Source: Hippophae tibetana
Lineage: Eukaryota > Streptophyta > Magnoliopsida > Rosales > Elaeagnaceae
Assembly: GCA_037013495.1 (NCBI GenBank)
Contig: CM072810.1
Coordinates: 81,514,449-81,578,448, forward strand
Length of the DNA stretch: 64,000 nucleotides
Direction: 5' to 3'
Shown here: positions 9,139 through 21,925 of the stretch, piece after piece
Position numbering within the stretch: the first letter of the stretch is position 1
Layout: each line of letters starts with the position of its first letter
Notes under the pieces: generated by a model
What the model saw: only the letters and a program-made list of their open reading frames with translations
Told to the model about the DNA's origin: nothing
The model's database searches: none
Translations under genes and position numbers: made by a program

Positions 9139-12100
9139 AAAAAAAAGATAGCAAACAAAAGATGGGTTATACTGTTCATAGTAATAAAAAAAGAACTTTT
9201 GATAAATTAGAGTTCCAACTTTAAACGTCCGTAACTTTTAACTCGTGTATCGAAACTACTATTATAATATATCAAATCAAAGCTTGTAACGATTCCTATT
9301 ATCAGGGCATGGCTCTGGAAAGAACATCATTTTTTGAATCCAAATTAAACTGTATATTTCACCTAACGAGGGTTTAAAACTTTCGTCTCATATATTCCTT
9401 TATTTTGCTTAGCGTTTTCTTAAAAGCTACTGTAACGGAGATTGAGGGGTCAACCAAAAGTTTGTTTAAAAATATTCCAAAGTTCTGAATATCTAACAAA
9501 TATTCTTAAGATCGTACAAATATACTCACGATCTTTCCAAAGGGATATTTTTGGAATATCAAAAGGAAATATTCATTTTCGGCGCAATTATTATTTTTAT
9601 TTAATTATGGTCTTTTATGTTAAGCTATTTTAATTTTAGTGAATTGTGGAATTTAATAGGTCTTATTTCTCATAAGTATTTTTATGCTATTATTCTTTTG
9701 GATAGATTTTCCACATTGCACAACAAAATACCCTCATTTAGGTTGCATTACGTCTAAGGTGTTGTACTGTAAAAAAGAAAATACCAGGCTTGTGACGGTG
9801 AAAGAACTGATACATTAATGAAATTATATTTTAGGAATACTTTTGCTTTTCTTTTTGGGGTTCTTGATTGAATGCCCAAATTCGACATATCAAGGGGAGT
9901 GATCATTTTTATGGCGTCACAAGGTTAGGGTTTTATGGACTTGTAGATGTTGTTTTCGTTTATGGGTTCGTTTCTTATTTATTTTTGAAACCATCGTATT
10001 TTCTTCTTGATCTTTAATTCTATGTTTATTCAATACTTCTTCTTCATATAAAAAAAAAGAAAGAAAACAAAAGATGGGTTATACTGTTCATAGTATTAAG
10101 AAAAGAATTTTTGATAAATTAGAGTTCCAACTTTAAACGTCCGTAACTTTTAACTCGTGTATCGAAACTACTATTATAATATATCAAATCGAAGCTTGTA
10201 ACGATTCCTATTATCAGGGCATGGCTTGGGAAAGAACATCATTTTTTGAATCCAAATTAAACTGTATATTTCACCTAATGGGGGTTTAAAACTTTCGTCT
10301 CGTATATTCCTTTATTTTGCTTAGCGTTTTCTTAAAAGCTACTGTAACGGAGATTGAGAGGTCGACCAAAAGTGTGTTTAAAAATATTCTAAAGATTCTG
10401 AATATCTAACAAATATTCTTAAGATCGTACAAATATACTCACGATCTTTCCAAAGGGATATTTTTGGAATATCAAAGGGAAATATTCATTTTCGGTGCAA
10501 TTATTATTTTTATTTAATTATGGTCCTTTTATGTTAAGCTATTTTAATTTTAGTGAATTGTGGAATTTAATAGGTCTTATTTCTCATAAGTATTTTTATG
10601 CTATTATTCTTTTGGATAGATTTTCCACATTGCACAACAAAATAGCCTCATTGAGGTTGCATTACGTCTAAGGTGTTTTACTGTAAAAAAGAAAATACCA
10701 GGCTTTCGACGGTGAAAGAACTGATATCATTAATGAAATTATATTTTAGCAATACTTTTGCTTTTCTTTCTGGGGTTCTTGATTGAATGTCCGAATTCGA
10801 CATATCAAAGGGAGTGATCATTTTTTATGGCATCAAAAGGATAGGGTTTTAAGGACTTGTGGATGTTGTTTTTGTTTATGGTTTCGTTTATTATTTATTT
10901 TTGAAACCATCTTATTTTCTTCTTGATCTTTAATGGTATGTTTAATCAATACTTCTTCTTCATAAAAAAAAAAGATAGCTAACAAAAGATGGGTTATACT
11001 ATTCATAGTATTAAAAAAGAACTTTTGATAAATTAGAGTTCCAACTTCAAACGTCCGTAATTTTTTAACTCGTGTATCGAAACTACTATTATAATATATC
11101 AAATCGAAGCTTTTAACGATTATTATTATCAGGGCATGGCTTGGCAAATAACCTCATTTTTTGAATCCAAATTAATCTGTATACTTCACCTACCGAGGGT
11201 TTAAAACTTTCGGCTCATATATTCCTTTATTTTGCTTAGTGTTTTCTTAAAAGCTACTGTAACGGAGATTGAAGGGTCGACCATAAGTGTGTTTAAAAAT
11301 ATTCCAAAGATTCTGAATATCTAACAAATATTCTCAAGATTGTTCAAATATACTCACGATCTTTCCAAAGGGATATTTTTGGAATATCAAAGGGAAATAT
11401 TCATTTTCGGTGCAATTATTATTTTTATTTAATTATGGTCCTTTTATGTTAAGCTATTTTATTTTTAGTGAATTGTGGAATTTAATAGGTCTTATTTCTC
11501 ATAAGTATTTTTATGCTATTATTCTTTTGGATAGATTTTCCACATTGCACAACAAAATAGCCTTATTGAGGTTGCATTACGTCTAAGGTGTTGTACCGTA
11601 AAAAAGAAAATAGCAGGCTTGTGACGGGGAAAGAACTGATATCATTAATGAAATTATATTTTAGCACTACTTTTCCTTTTCTTTTTGGGGTTCTTGATGG
11701 AATGCCCGAATTCGACATATCAAAGGGAGCGATCATTTTTTGTGGCATCACAAGGTTAGGGTTTTATGGACTTGTGGATGTTGTTTTCGTTTATGGTTTC
11801 GTTTCTTATTTATTTTTGAAACCATCGTATTTTCTTCTTGATCTTTAATTCTATGTTTATTCAATACTTCTTCTTCATATAAAAAAAAGAAAGCAAACAA
11901 AAGATGGGTTATACTGTTCATAGTATTAAAAAAAGAACTTTTGATAAATTAGAGTTCCAACTTTAAACGTACGTAACTTTTAACTCTTGTATCGAAACTA
12001 CTATTATAATATATCAAATCGAAGCTTGTAACGATTCCTATTATCAGGGCATGGCTCTGGAAAGAACATCATTTTTTGAATCCAAATTAAACTGTATATT

Positions 12101-12791
12101 TCACCTAACGAGGGTTTAAAACTTTCGTCTCATATATTCCTTTATTTTGCTTAGCGTTTTCTTAAAAGCTACTGTAACGGAGATTGATGGGTCGACCAAA
12201 AGTGTGTTTAAAAGTATTCCAAAGTTCTGAATATCTAACAAATATTCGTAAGATCGGACAAATATACTCACGATCTTTCCAAAGGGATATTTTTGGAATA
12301 TCAAAGGGAAATATTCATTTTCGGCGCAATTATTATTTTTATTTAATTATGGTCCTTTTATGTTAAGCTATTTTATTTTTAGTGAATTGTGGAATTTAAT
12401 AGGTCTTATTTCTCAAAAGTATTTTTATGCTATTATTCTTTTGGATAGATTTTCCACATTGCACAACAAAATAGCCTCATTGAGGTTGCATTACTTCTAA
12501 GGTGTTGTACTGTAAAAAAGAAAATACCAGGCTTGTGACGATGAAAGAACTGATATCATTAAGGAAATTATATTTTAGCAATACTTTTGCTTTTATTTCT
12601 GGGGTTCTTGATTGAATGCCCGAATTCGACATATCAAAGGGAGTGATCATTTTTCATGGCGTCACAAGGTTAGGGTTTTATGGACTTGTGGATGTTGTTT
12701 TCGTTTGTGGTTTCGTTTCTTATTTATTTTTGAAACCATCTTATTTTCTTCTTGATCTTTAATTCTATGTTTAATCAATACTTCTTCTTCA
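9139..12791 (+). repeat. Monomers M11-M14 (F, C-like, G, H)
   Basis: M11 (type F: CAAATCAAAGC, GCTCTGGAAAG) and the second half of M12 together match M35. M13 matches M36: both have TAGCTAACAAAAG and the rare GATTATTATTATC. M14 opens like M37 (ACGTACGTAAC, ACTCTTGTATC) and continues like M38 (GATTGATGGG, GATCGGAC). The order is therefore colinear with M35-M38 about 21.9 kb away, after allowing for unequal recombination inside single monomers. M11, M12 and M14 carry the GATTGA form that closes the forward frame. M13 carries GATGGA. Confidence 0.82.
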
Positions 12792-15700
12792 TAAAAAAAA
12801 AGATAGCAAACAAAAGATGGGTTATACTATTCATAGTATTAAAAAAAGAACTTTTGATAAATTAGAGTTCCAACTTCAAACGTCCGTAATTTTTAACTCG
12901 TGTATCGAAACTACTATTATAATATATCAAATCGAAGCTTGTAACAATTCTTATTATCAGGGCATGGCTTGGCAAATAAACTCAATTTTTGAATCCAAAT
13001 TAAACTGTATATTTCACCTAATGAGGGTTTAAAACTTTCGTCTCGTATATTCCTTTATTTTGCTTAGCGTTTTCTTAAAAGCTACTGTAACGGAGATTGA
13101 GGGGTCGACCAAAAGTGTGTTTAAAAATATTCCAAAGTTCTGAATATCTAACAAATATTCTTAAGATCGTACAAATATACTCACGATCTTTCCAAAGGGA
13201 TATTTTTGGAATATCAAAGGGAAATATTCATTTTCGGTGCAATTATTATTTTTATTTAATTATGGTCCTTTTATGTTAAGCTATTTTATTTTTAGTGAAT
13301 TGTGGAATTTAATAGGTCTTATTTCTCATAAGTATTTTTATGCTATTATTCTTTTGGATAGATTTTCCACATTGCACAACAAAAAAGCCTCATTGAGGTT
13401 GCATTACGTCTAAGGTGTTGTACCGTAAAAAAGAAAATAGCAGGCTTGTGACGGGGAAAGAACTGATATCATTAATGAAATTATATTTTAGCACTACTTT
13501 TGCTTTTCTTTTTGGGGTTCTTGATGGATTGCCCGAATTCGACATATCAAAGGGAGCGATCATTTTTTGTGGCATCACAAGGTTAGGGTTTTATGGACTT
13601 GTGGATGTTGTTTTCGTTTATGGGTTCGTTTCTTATTTATTTTTGAAACCATCGTATTTTCTTCTTGATCTTTAATTCTATGTTTATTCAATACTTCTTC
13701 TTCATATAAAAAAAAGAAAGCAAACAAAAGATGGGTTATACAGTTCATAGTATTAAGAAAAGAACTTTTATAAATTAGAGTTCCAACTTTAAACATCCGT
13801 AACTTTTAACTCGTGTATCGAAACTACTATTATAATATATCAAATCGAAGCTTGTCACGATTCCTATTATCAGGGCATGGCTTGGGAAAGAACATCATTT
13901 TTTGAATCCCAATTAAACTGTATATTTCACCTAACGAGGGTTTAAAACTTTCGTCTCATATATTCCTTTATTTTGCTTAGCGTTTTCTTAAAAGCTACTG
14001 TAACAGAGATTGAGGGGTCAACCAAAAGTGTGTTTAAAAATATTCCAAAGTTCTGAATATCTAACCAATATTCTACAGATCGTACAATTATACTCACGAT
14101 CTTTCCAAAGGGATATTTTTGGAATATCAAAGGGAAATATTCATTTTCGGTGCAATTATTATTTTTATTTAATTATGGTCTTTTATGTTAAGCTATTTTA
14201 ATTTTAGTGAATTGTGGAATTTAATAGGTCTTATTTCTCATAAGTATTTTTATGCTATTATTCTTTTGGATAGATTTTCCTCATTGCATAACAAAATAGC
14301 CTCATTTAGGTTGCATTACGTCTAAGGGGTTGTACAGTAAAAAAGAAAATAGCAGGCTTGTGACGGCGAAAGAACTGATATCATTAATGAAATTATATTT
14401 TAGCAATACTTTTGCTTTTCTTTCTGGGGTTCTTGATTGAATGCCCGAATTCGACATATCAAAGGGAGTGATCATTTTTTATGGCATCACAAGGTTAGGG
14501 TTTTATGGACTTGTGGATGTTGTTTTCGTTTATGGTTTCGTTTCTTATTTATTTTTGAAACCATCGTATTTTCTTCTTGATCTTTAATTCTATGTTTATT
14601 CAATACTTCTTCTTCATATAAAAAAAAAAGCAAACAAAAGATGGGTTATACTGTTCATAGTATTAAAAAAAGAATTTTTGATAAATTAGAGTTCCAACTT
14701 TAAACGTCCGTAACTTTTAACTCGTGTATCGAAACTACTATTATAATATATCAAATCGAAGCTTGTAACGATTCCTATTATCAGGGCATGGCTCTGGAAA
14801 GAACATCATTTTTTGAATCCAAATTACATTGTATATTTCACCTAATGAGGGTTTAAAACTTTCGTCTCATATATTCCTTTATTTTGCTTAGCGTTTTCTT
14901 AAAAGCTACTGTAACGGAGATTGAGGGGTCAACCAAAAGTGTGTTTAAAAATATTCCAAAGTTCTGAATATCTAACAAATATTCTTAAGATCGTACAAAT
15001 ATACTCACGATCTTTCCAAAGGGATATTTTTGGAATATCAAAGGGAAATATTCATTTTCTGTGCAATTATTATTTTTATTTAATTAGGGTCCTTTTATGT
15101 TAAGCTATTTTATTTTTAGTGAATTATGGAATTTAATAGGTCTTATTTCTCATAAGTATTTTTATGCTATTATTCTTTTGGATAGATTTTCCACATTGCA
15201 CAACAAAATAGCCTCATTGAGGTTGCATTACGTCTAAGGTGTTGTACCGTAAAAAAGAAAATAGCAGGCTTGTGACGGGGAAAGAACTGATATCATTAAT
15301 GAAGTTATATTTTAGCACTACTTTTGCTTTTCTTTTTGGGGTTCTTGATGGAATGCCCGAATTCGACATATCAAAGGGAGGGATCATTTTTTATGGCTTC
15401 AAAAGGATAGGGTTTTATGGACTTGTGGATGTTGTTTTCGTTTGTGGTTTCGTTTCTTATTTATTTTTGAAACCATCTTCTTTTCTTCTTGATCTTTAAT
15501 TCTATGTTTAATCAATACTTCTTCTTCATAAAAAAAAAGATAGCAAACAAAAGATGGGTTATACTGTTCATAGTAATACAAAAAGAACTTTTGATAAATT
15601 TGAGTTCCAACTTTAAACTTCCGTAACTTTTAACTCGTGTATCGAAACTACTATAATAATATATCAAATCGAAGCTTGTAACGATTCCTATTATCAGGGC

Positions 15701-17356
15701 ATGGCTTGGGAAAGAACATCATTTTTTGAATCCAAATTAATCTGTATACTTCACCTACCGAGGGTTTAAAACTTTCGGCTCATATATTCCTTTATTTTGC
15801 TTAGTGTTTTCTTAAAAGCTACTGTAACGGAGATTGAGGGGTCGACCAAAAGTGTGTTTAAAAATATTCCAAAGATTCTGAATATCTAACAAATATTCTC
15901 AAGATCGTTCAAATATACTCACGATCTTTCCAAAGGGATATTTTTGGAATATCAAAGGGAAATATTCATTTTCGGTGCAATTATTATTTTTATTTAATTA
16001 TGGTCCTTTTATGTTAAGTTATTTTATTTTTAGTGAATTTTGGAATTTAATAGGTCTTATTTCTCATAAGTATGTTTATGCTATTATTCTTTTGTATAGA
16101 TTTTCCACATTGCACAACAAAATAGCCTCATTGAGGTTGCATTACGTCTAAGGTGTTGTACCGTAAAAAAGAAAATAGCAGGCTTGTGACGGGGAAAGAA
16201 CTGATATCATTAATGAAATTATATTTTAGCACTACTTTTGCTTTTCTTTTTGGGGTTCTTGATGGAATGCCCGAATTCGACATATCAAAGGGAGCGATCA
16301 TTTTTTGTGGCATCACAAGGTTAGGGTTTTATGGACTTGTGGATGTTGTTTTCGTTTATGGTTTCGTTTCTTATTTATTTTTGAAACCATCGTATTTTCC
16401 TCTTGATCTTTAATTCTATGTTTAATCAATACTTCTTCTTCATAAAAAAAAAGATAGCAAACAAAAGATGGGTTATACTTTTCATAGTATTAAAAAAAGA
16501 ACTTTTGATAAATTAGAGCTCCAACTTCAAGCGTCCGTAATTTTTAACTCGTGTATCGAAACTACTATTATAATATATCAAATCGAAGCTTGTAACAATT
16601 CTTATTATCAGGGCATGGCTTGGCAAATAAACTCATTTTTTGAATCCAAATTAAACTGTATACTACACCTACCGAGGCTTTAAAATATTCGGCTCATATA
16701 TTCCTTTATTTTGCTTAGTGTTTTCTTAAAAGCTACTGTAACGGAGATTGAGGGGTCGACGAAAAGTGTGTTAAAAATTTTTCCAAAGATTCTGAATATC
16801 TAACAAATATTCTCAAGATCGTTCAAATATACTCACGATCTTTCCAAAGGGATATTTTTGGAATATCAAAGGGAAATATTCATTTTCGGTGCAATTATTA
16901 TTTTTACTTAATTATGGTCTTTTATGTTAAGCTATTTTAATTTTAGTGAATTGTGGAATTTAATAGGTCTTATTTCTCATAAGTATTTTTATGCTATTAT
17001 TCTTTTGGGTAGATTTTCCACATTGCACAACAAAATAGCCTCATTGAGGTTGCATTACGTCTAAGGTGTTGTACTGTAAAAAAGAGAATACCAGGCTTGT
17101 GACGATGAAAGAACTGATATCATTAAGGAAATTATATTTTAGCAATACTTTTGCTTTTATTTCTGGGGTTCTTGATTGAATGCCCGAATTCGACATATCA
17201 AAGGGAGTGATCATTTTTCATGGCGTCACAAGGTTAGGGTTTTATTTACTTGTGGATGTTGTTTTCGTTTGTGGTTTCGTTTCTTATTTATTTTTGAAAC
17301 CAAATTATTTTCTTCTTGATCTTTAATTCTATGTTTAATCAATACTTCTTCTTCAT
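12792..17356 (+). repeat. Five-monomer higher-order repeat A-B-C-D-E, copy 1 (M15-M19)
   Basis: The unit is about 4,565 bp. M15 (A) has CTATTCATAG with TTCAATTTTTG and GATGGATTG. M16 (B) has ACAGTTCATAG, TTTTATAAATTAG, AACATCCG and GTCACGATT. M17 (C) has GCTCTGG and AATTAGGGTCC. M18 (D) has AGTAATACAAA and AAACTTCCG. M19 (E) has TAGAGCTCC, TTCAAGCG and CCGAGGCTTT. Every one of these marks recurs 4,564-4,566 bp later in copy 2. Confidence 0.92.
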
Positions 17357-20300
17357 AAAAAAAAAGATAGCAAACAAAAGATGGGTTATACTATTCATAG
17401 TATTAAAAAAAGAACTTTTGATAAATTAGAGTTCCAACTTCAAACGTCCGTAATTTTTAACTCGTGTATCGAAACTACTATTATAATATATCAAATCGAA
17501 GCTTGTAACAATTCTTATTATCAGGGCATGGCTTGGCAAATAAACTCATTTTTTGAATCCAAATTAAACTGTATATTTCACCTAATGAGGGTTTAAAACT
17601 TTCGTCTCGTATATTCCTTTATTTTGCTTAGCGTTTTCTTAAAAGCTACTGTAACGGAGATTGAGGGGTCAACCAAAAGTGTGTTTAAAAATATTCCAAA
17701 GTTCTGAATATCTAACAAATATTCTTAAGATCGTACAAATATACTCACGATCTTTCCAAAAGGATATTTTTGGAATATCAAAGGAAAATATTCATTTTCG
17801 GTGCAATTATTATTTTTATTTAATTATGGTCCTTTTATGTTAAGCTATTTTATTTTTAGTGAATTGTGGAATTTAATAGGTCTTATTTCTCATAAGTATT
17901 TTTATGCTATTATTCTTTTGGATAGATTTTCCACATTGCACAACAAAAAAGCCTCATTGAGGTTGCATTACGTCTAAGGTGTTGTACCGTAAAAAAGAAA
18001 ATAGCAGGCTTGTGACGGGGAAAGAACTGATATCATTAATGAAATTATATTTTAGCACTACTTTTGCTTTTCTTTTTGGGGTTCTTGATGGATTGCCCGA
18101 ATTCGACATATCAAAGGGAGCGATCATTTTTTGTGGCATCACAAGGTTAGGGTTTTATGGACTTTTGGATATTGTTTTCGTTTATGGGTTCGTTTCTTAT
18201 TTATTTTTGAAACCATCGTATTTTCTTCTTGATCTTTAATTCTATGTTTATTCAATACTTCTTCTTCATATAAAAAAAAGAAAGCAAACAAAAGATGGGT
18301 TATACAGTTCATAGTATTAAGAAAAGAACTTTTATAAATTAGAGTTCCAACTTTAAACATCCGTAACTTTTAACTCGTGTATCGAAACTACTATTATAAT
18401 ATATCAAATCGAAGCTTGTCACGATTCCTATTATCAGGGCATGGCTTGGGAAAGAACATCATTTTTTGAATCCCAATTAAACTGTATATTTCACCTAACG
18501 AGGGTTTAAAACTTTCGTCTCATATATTCCTTTATTTTGCTTAGCGTTTTCTTAAAAGCTACTGTAACAGAGATTGAGGGGTCAACCAAAAGTGTGTTTA
18601 AAAATATTCCAAAGTTCTGAATATCTAACCAATATTCTACAGATCGTACAATTATACTCACGATCTTTCCAAAGGGATATTTTTGGAATATCAAAGGGAA
18701 ATATTCATTTTCGGTGCAATTATTATTTTTATTTAATTATGGTCTTTTATGTTAAGCTATTTTAATTTTAGTGAATTGTGGAATTTAATAGGTCTTATTT
18801 CTCATAAGTATTTTTATGCTATTATTCTTTTGGATAGATTTTCCTCATTGCATAACAAAATAGCCTCATTTAGGTTGCATTACGTCTAAGGGGTTGTACA
18901 GTAAAAAAGAAAATAGCAGGCTTGTGACGGCGAAAGAACTGATATCATTAATGAAATTATATTTTAGCAATACTTTTGCTTTTCTTTCTGGGGTTCTTGA
19001 TTGAATGCCCGAATTCGACATATCAAAGGGAGTGATCATTTTTTATGGCATCACAAGGTTAGGGTTTTATGGACTTGTGGATGTTGTTTTCGTTTATGGT
19101 TTCGTTTCTTATTTATTTTTGAAACCATCGTATTTTCTTCTTGATCTTTAATTCTATGTTTATTCAATACTTCTTCTTCATATATAAAAAAAAAAGCAAA
19201 CAAAAGATGGGTTATACTGTTCATAGTATTAAAAAAAGAATTTTTGATAAATTAGAGTTCCAACTTTAAACGTCCGTAACTTTTAACTCGTGTATCGAAA
19301 CTACTATTATAATATATCAAATCGAAGCTTGTAACGATTCCTATTATCAGGGCATGGCTCTGGAAAGAACATCATTTTTTGAATCCAAATTACATTGTAT
19401 ATTTCACCTAATGAGGGTTTAAAACTTTCGTCTCATATATTCCTTTATTTTGCTTAGCGTTTTCTTAAAAGCTACTGTAACGGAGATTGAGGGGTCAACC
19501 AAAAGTGTGTTTAAAAATATTCCAAAGTTCTGAATATCTAACAAATATTCTTAAGATCGTACAAATATACTCACGATCTTTCCAAAGGGATATTTTTGGA
19601 ATATCAAAGGGAAATATTCATTTTCTGTGCAATTATTATTTTTATTTAATTAGGGTGCTTTTATGTTAAGCTATTTTATTTTTAGTGAATTATGGAATTT
19701 AATAGGTCTTATTTCTCATAAGTATTTTTATGCTATTATTCTTTTGGATAGATTTTCCACATTGCAAAACAAAATAGCCTCATTGAGGTTGCATTACGTC
19801 TAAGGTGTTGTACCGTAAAAAAGAAAATAGCAGGCTTGTGACAGGGAAAGAACTGATATCATTAATGAAGTTATATTTTAGCACTACTTTTGCTTTTCTT
19901 TTTGGGGTTCTTGATGGAATGCCCGAATTCGACATATCAAAGGGAGGGATCTTTTTTTATGGCTTCAAAAGGATAGGGTTTTATGGACTTGTGGATGTTG
20001 TTTTCGTTTGTGGTTTCGTTTCTTATTTATTTTTGAAACCATCTTCTTTTCTTCTTGATCTTTAATTCTATGTTTAATCAATACTTCTTCTTCATAAAAA
20101 AAAAGATAGCAAACAAAATATGGGTTATACTGTTCATAGTAATACAAAAAGAACTTTTGATAAATTTGAGTTCCAACTTTAAACTTCCGTAACTTTTAAC
20201 TCGTGTATCGAAACTACTATAATAATATATCAAATCGAAGCTTGTAACGATTCCTATTATCAGGGCATGGCTTGGGAAAGAACATCATTTTTTGAATCCA

Positions 20301-21925
20301 AATTAATCTGTATACTTCACCTACCGAGGGTTTAAAACTTTCGGCTCATATATTCCTTTATTTTGCTTAGTGTTTTCTTAAAAGCTACTGTAACGGAGAT
20401 TGAGGGGTCGACCAAAAGTGTGTTTAAAAATATTCCAAAGATTCTGAATATCTAACAAATATTCTCAAGATCGTTCAAATATACTCACGATCTTTCCAAA
20501 GGGATATTTTTGGAATATCAAAGGGAAATATTCATTTTCGGTGCAATTATTATTTTTATTTAATTATGGTCCTTTTATGTTAAGTTATTTTATTTTTAGT
20601 GAATTTTGGAATTTAATAGGTCTTATTTCTCATAAGTATGTTTATGCTATTATTCTTTTGTATAGATTTTCCACATTGCACAACAAAATAGCCTCATTGA
20701 GGTTGCATTACGTCTAAGGTGTTGTACCGTAAAAAAGAAAATAGCAGGCTTGTGACGGGGAAAGAACTGATATCATTAATGAAATTATATTTTAGCACTA
20801 CTTTTGCTTTTCTTTTTGGGGTTCTTGATGGAATGCCCGAATTCGACATATCAAAGGGAGCGATCATTTTTTGTGGCATCACAAGGTTAGGGTTTTATGG
20901 ACTTGTGGATGTTGTTTTCGTTTATGGTTTCGTTTCTTATTTATTTTTGAAACCATCGTATTTTCCTCTTGATCTTTAATTCTATGTTTAATCAATACTT
21001 CTTCTTCATAAAAAAAAAGATAGCAAACAAAAGATGGGTTATACTTTTCATAGTATTAAAAAAAGAACTTTTGATAAATTAGAGCTCCAACTTCAAGCGT
21101 CCGTAATTTTTAACTCGTGTATCGAAACTACTATTATAATATATCAAATCGAAGCTTGTAACAATTCTTATTATCAGGGCATGGCTTGGCAAATAAACTC
21201 ATTTTTTGAATCCAAATTAAACTGTATACTACACCTACCGAGGCTTTAAAACATTCGGCTCATATATTCCTTTATTTTGCTTAGTGTTTTCTTAAAAGCT
21301 ACTGTAACGGAGATTGAGGGGTCGACGAAAAGTGTGTTAAAAATTTTTCCAAAGATTCTGAATATCTAACAAATATTCTCAAGATCGTTCAAATATACTC
21401 ACGATCTTTCCAAAGGGATATTTTTGGAATATCAAAGGGAAATATTCATTTTCTGTGCAATTATTATTTTTATTTAATTATGGTCCTTTTATGTTAAGCT
21501 ATTTTATTTTTAGTGAATTGTGGAATTTAATAGGTCTTATTTCTCATAAGTATTTTTATGCTATTATTCTTTTGGATAGATTTTCCACATTGCACAACAA
21601 AATAGCCTCATTGAGGTTGCATTACGTCTAAGGTGTTGTACCGTAAAAAAGAAAATAGCAGGCTTGTGACGGGGAAAGAACTGATATCATTAATGAAATT
21701 ATATTTTAGCACTACATTTGCTTTTCTTTTTGGGGTTCTTGATGGAATGCCCGAATTCGACATATCAAAGGGAGAGATCATTTTTTGTGGCATCACAAGG
21801 TTAGGGTTTTATGGCCTTGTGGATGTTGTTTTCGTTTATGGTTTCGTTTCTTATTTATTTTTGAAACCATCGTATTTTCTTCTTGATCTTTAATTCTATG
21901 TTTATTCAATACTTCTTCTTCATAT
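17357..21925 (+). repeat. Five-monomer higher-order repeat A-B-C-D-E, copy 2 (M20-M24)
   Basis: This is a direct tandem copy of the preceding unit. The B, C, D and E monomers are almost identical to those of copy 1. Changes include AAAAGGATATTTTT and AAAGGAAAAT in M20, GGGTGCTTT in M22, GACAGGGAAAG in M22 and GATCTTTTTTTAT in M22. The second half of M24 departs from M19: M24 has GATGGA with the open frame, while M19 has GATTGA. A crossover or conversion has therefore replaced the end of one of them. Confidence 0.92.

Noticed and set aside
10833..11147. 104-codon reverse-strand frame (also 31835-32149), and related 61-66-codon reverse frames in G and alpha monomers
   Set aside because: Antisense reading of the monomer start and A-tract. 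Its length changes with A-tract length, as in 61 against 66 codons in the beta copies. No conserved features.
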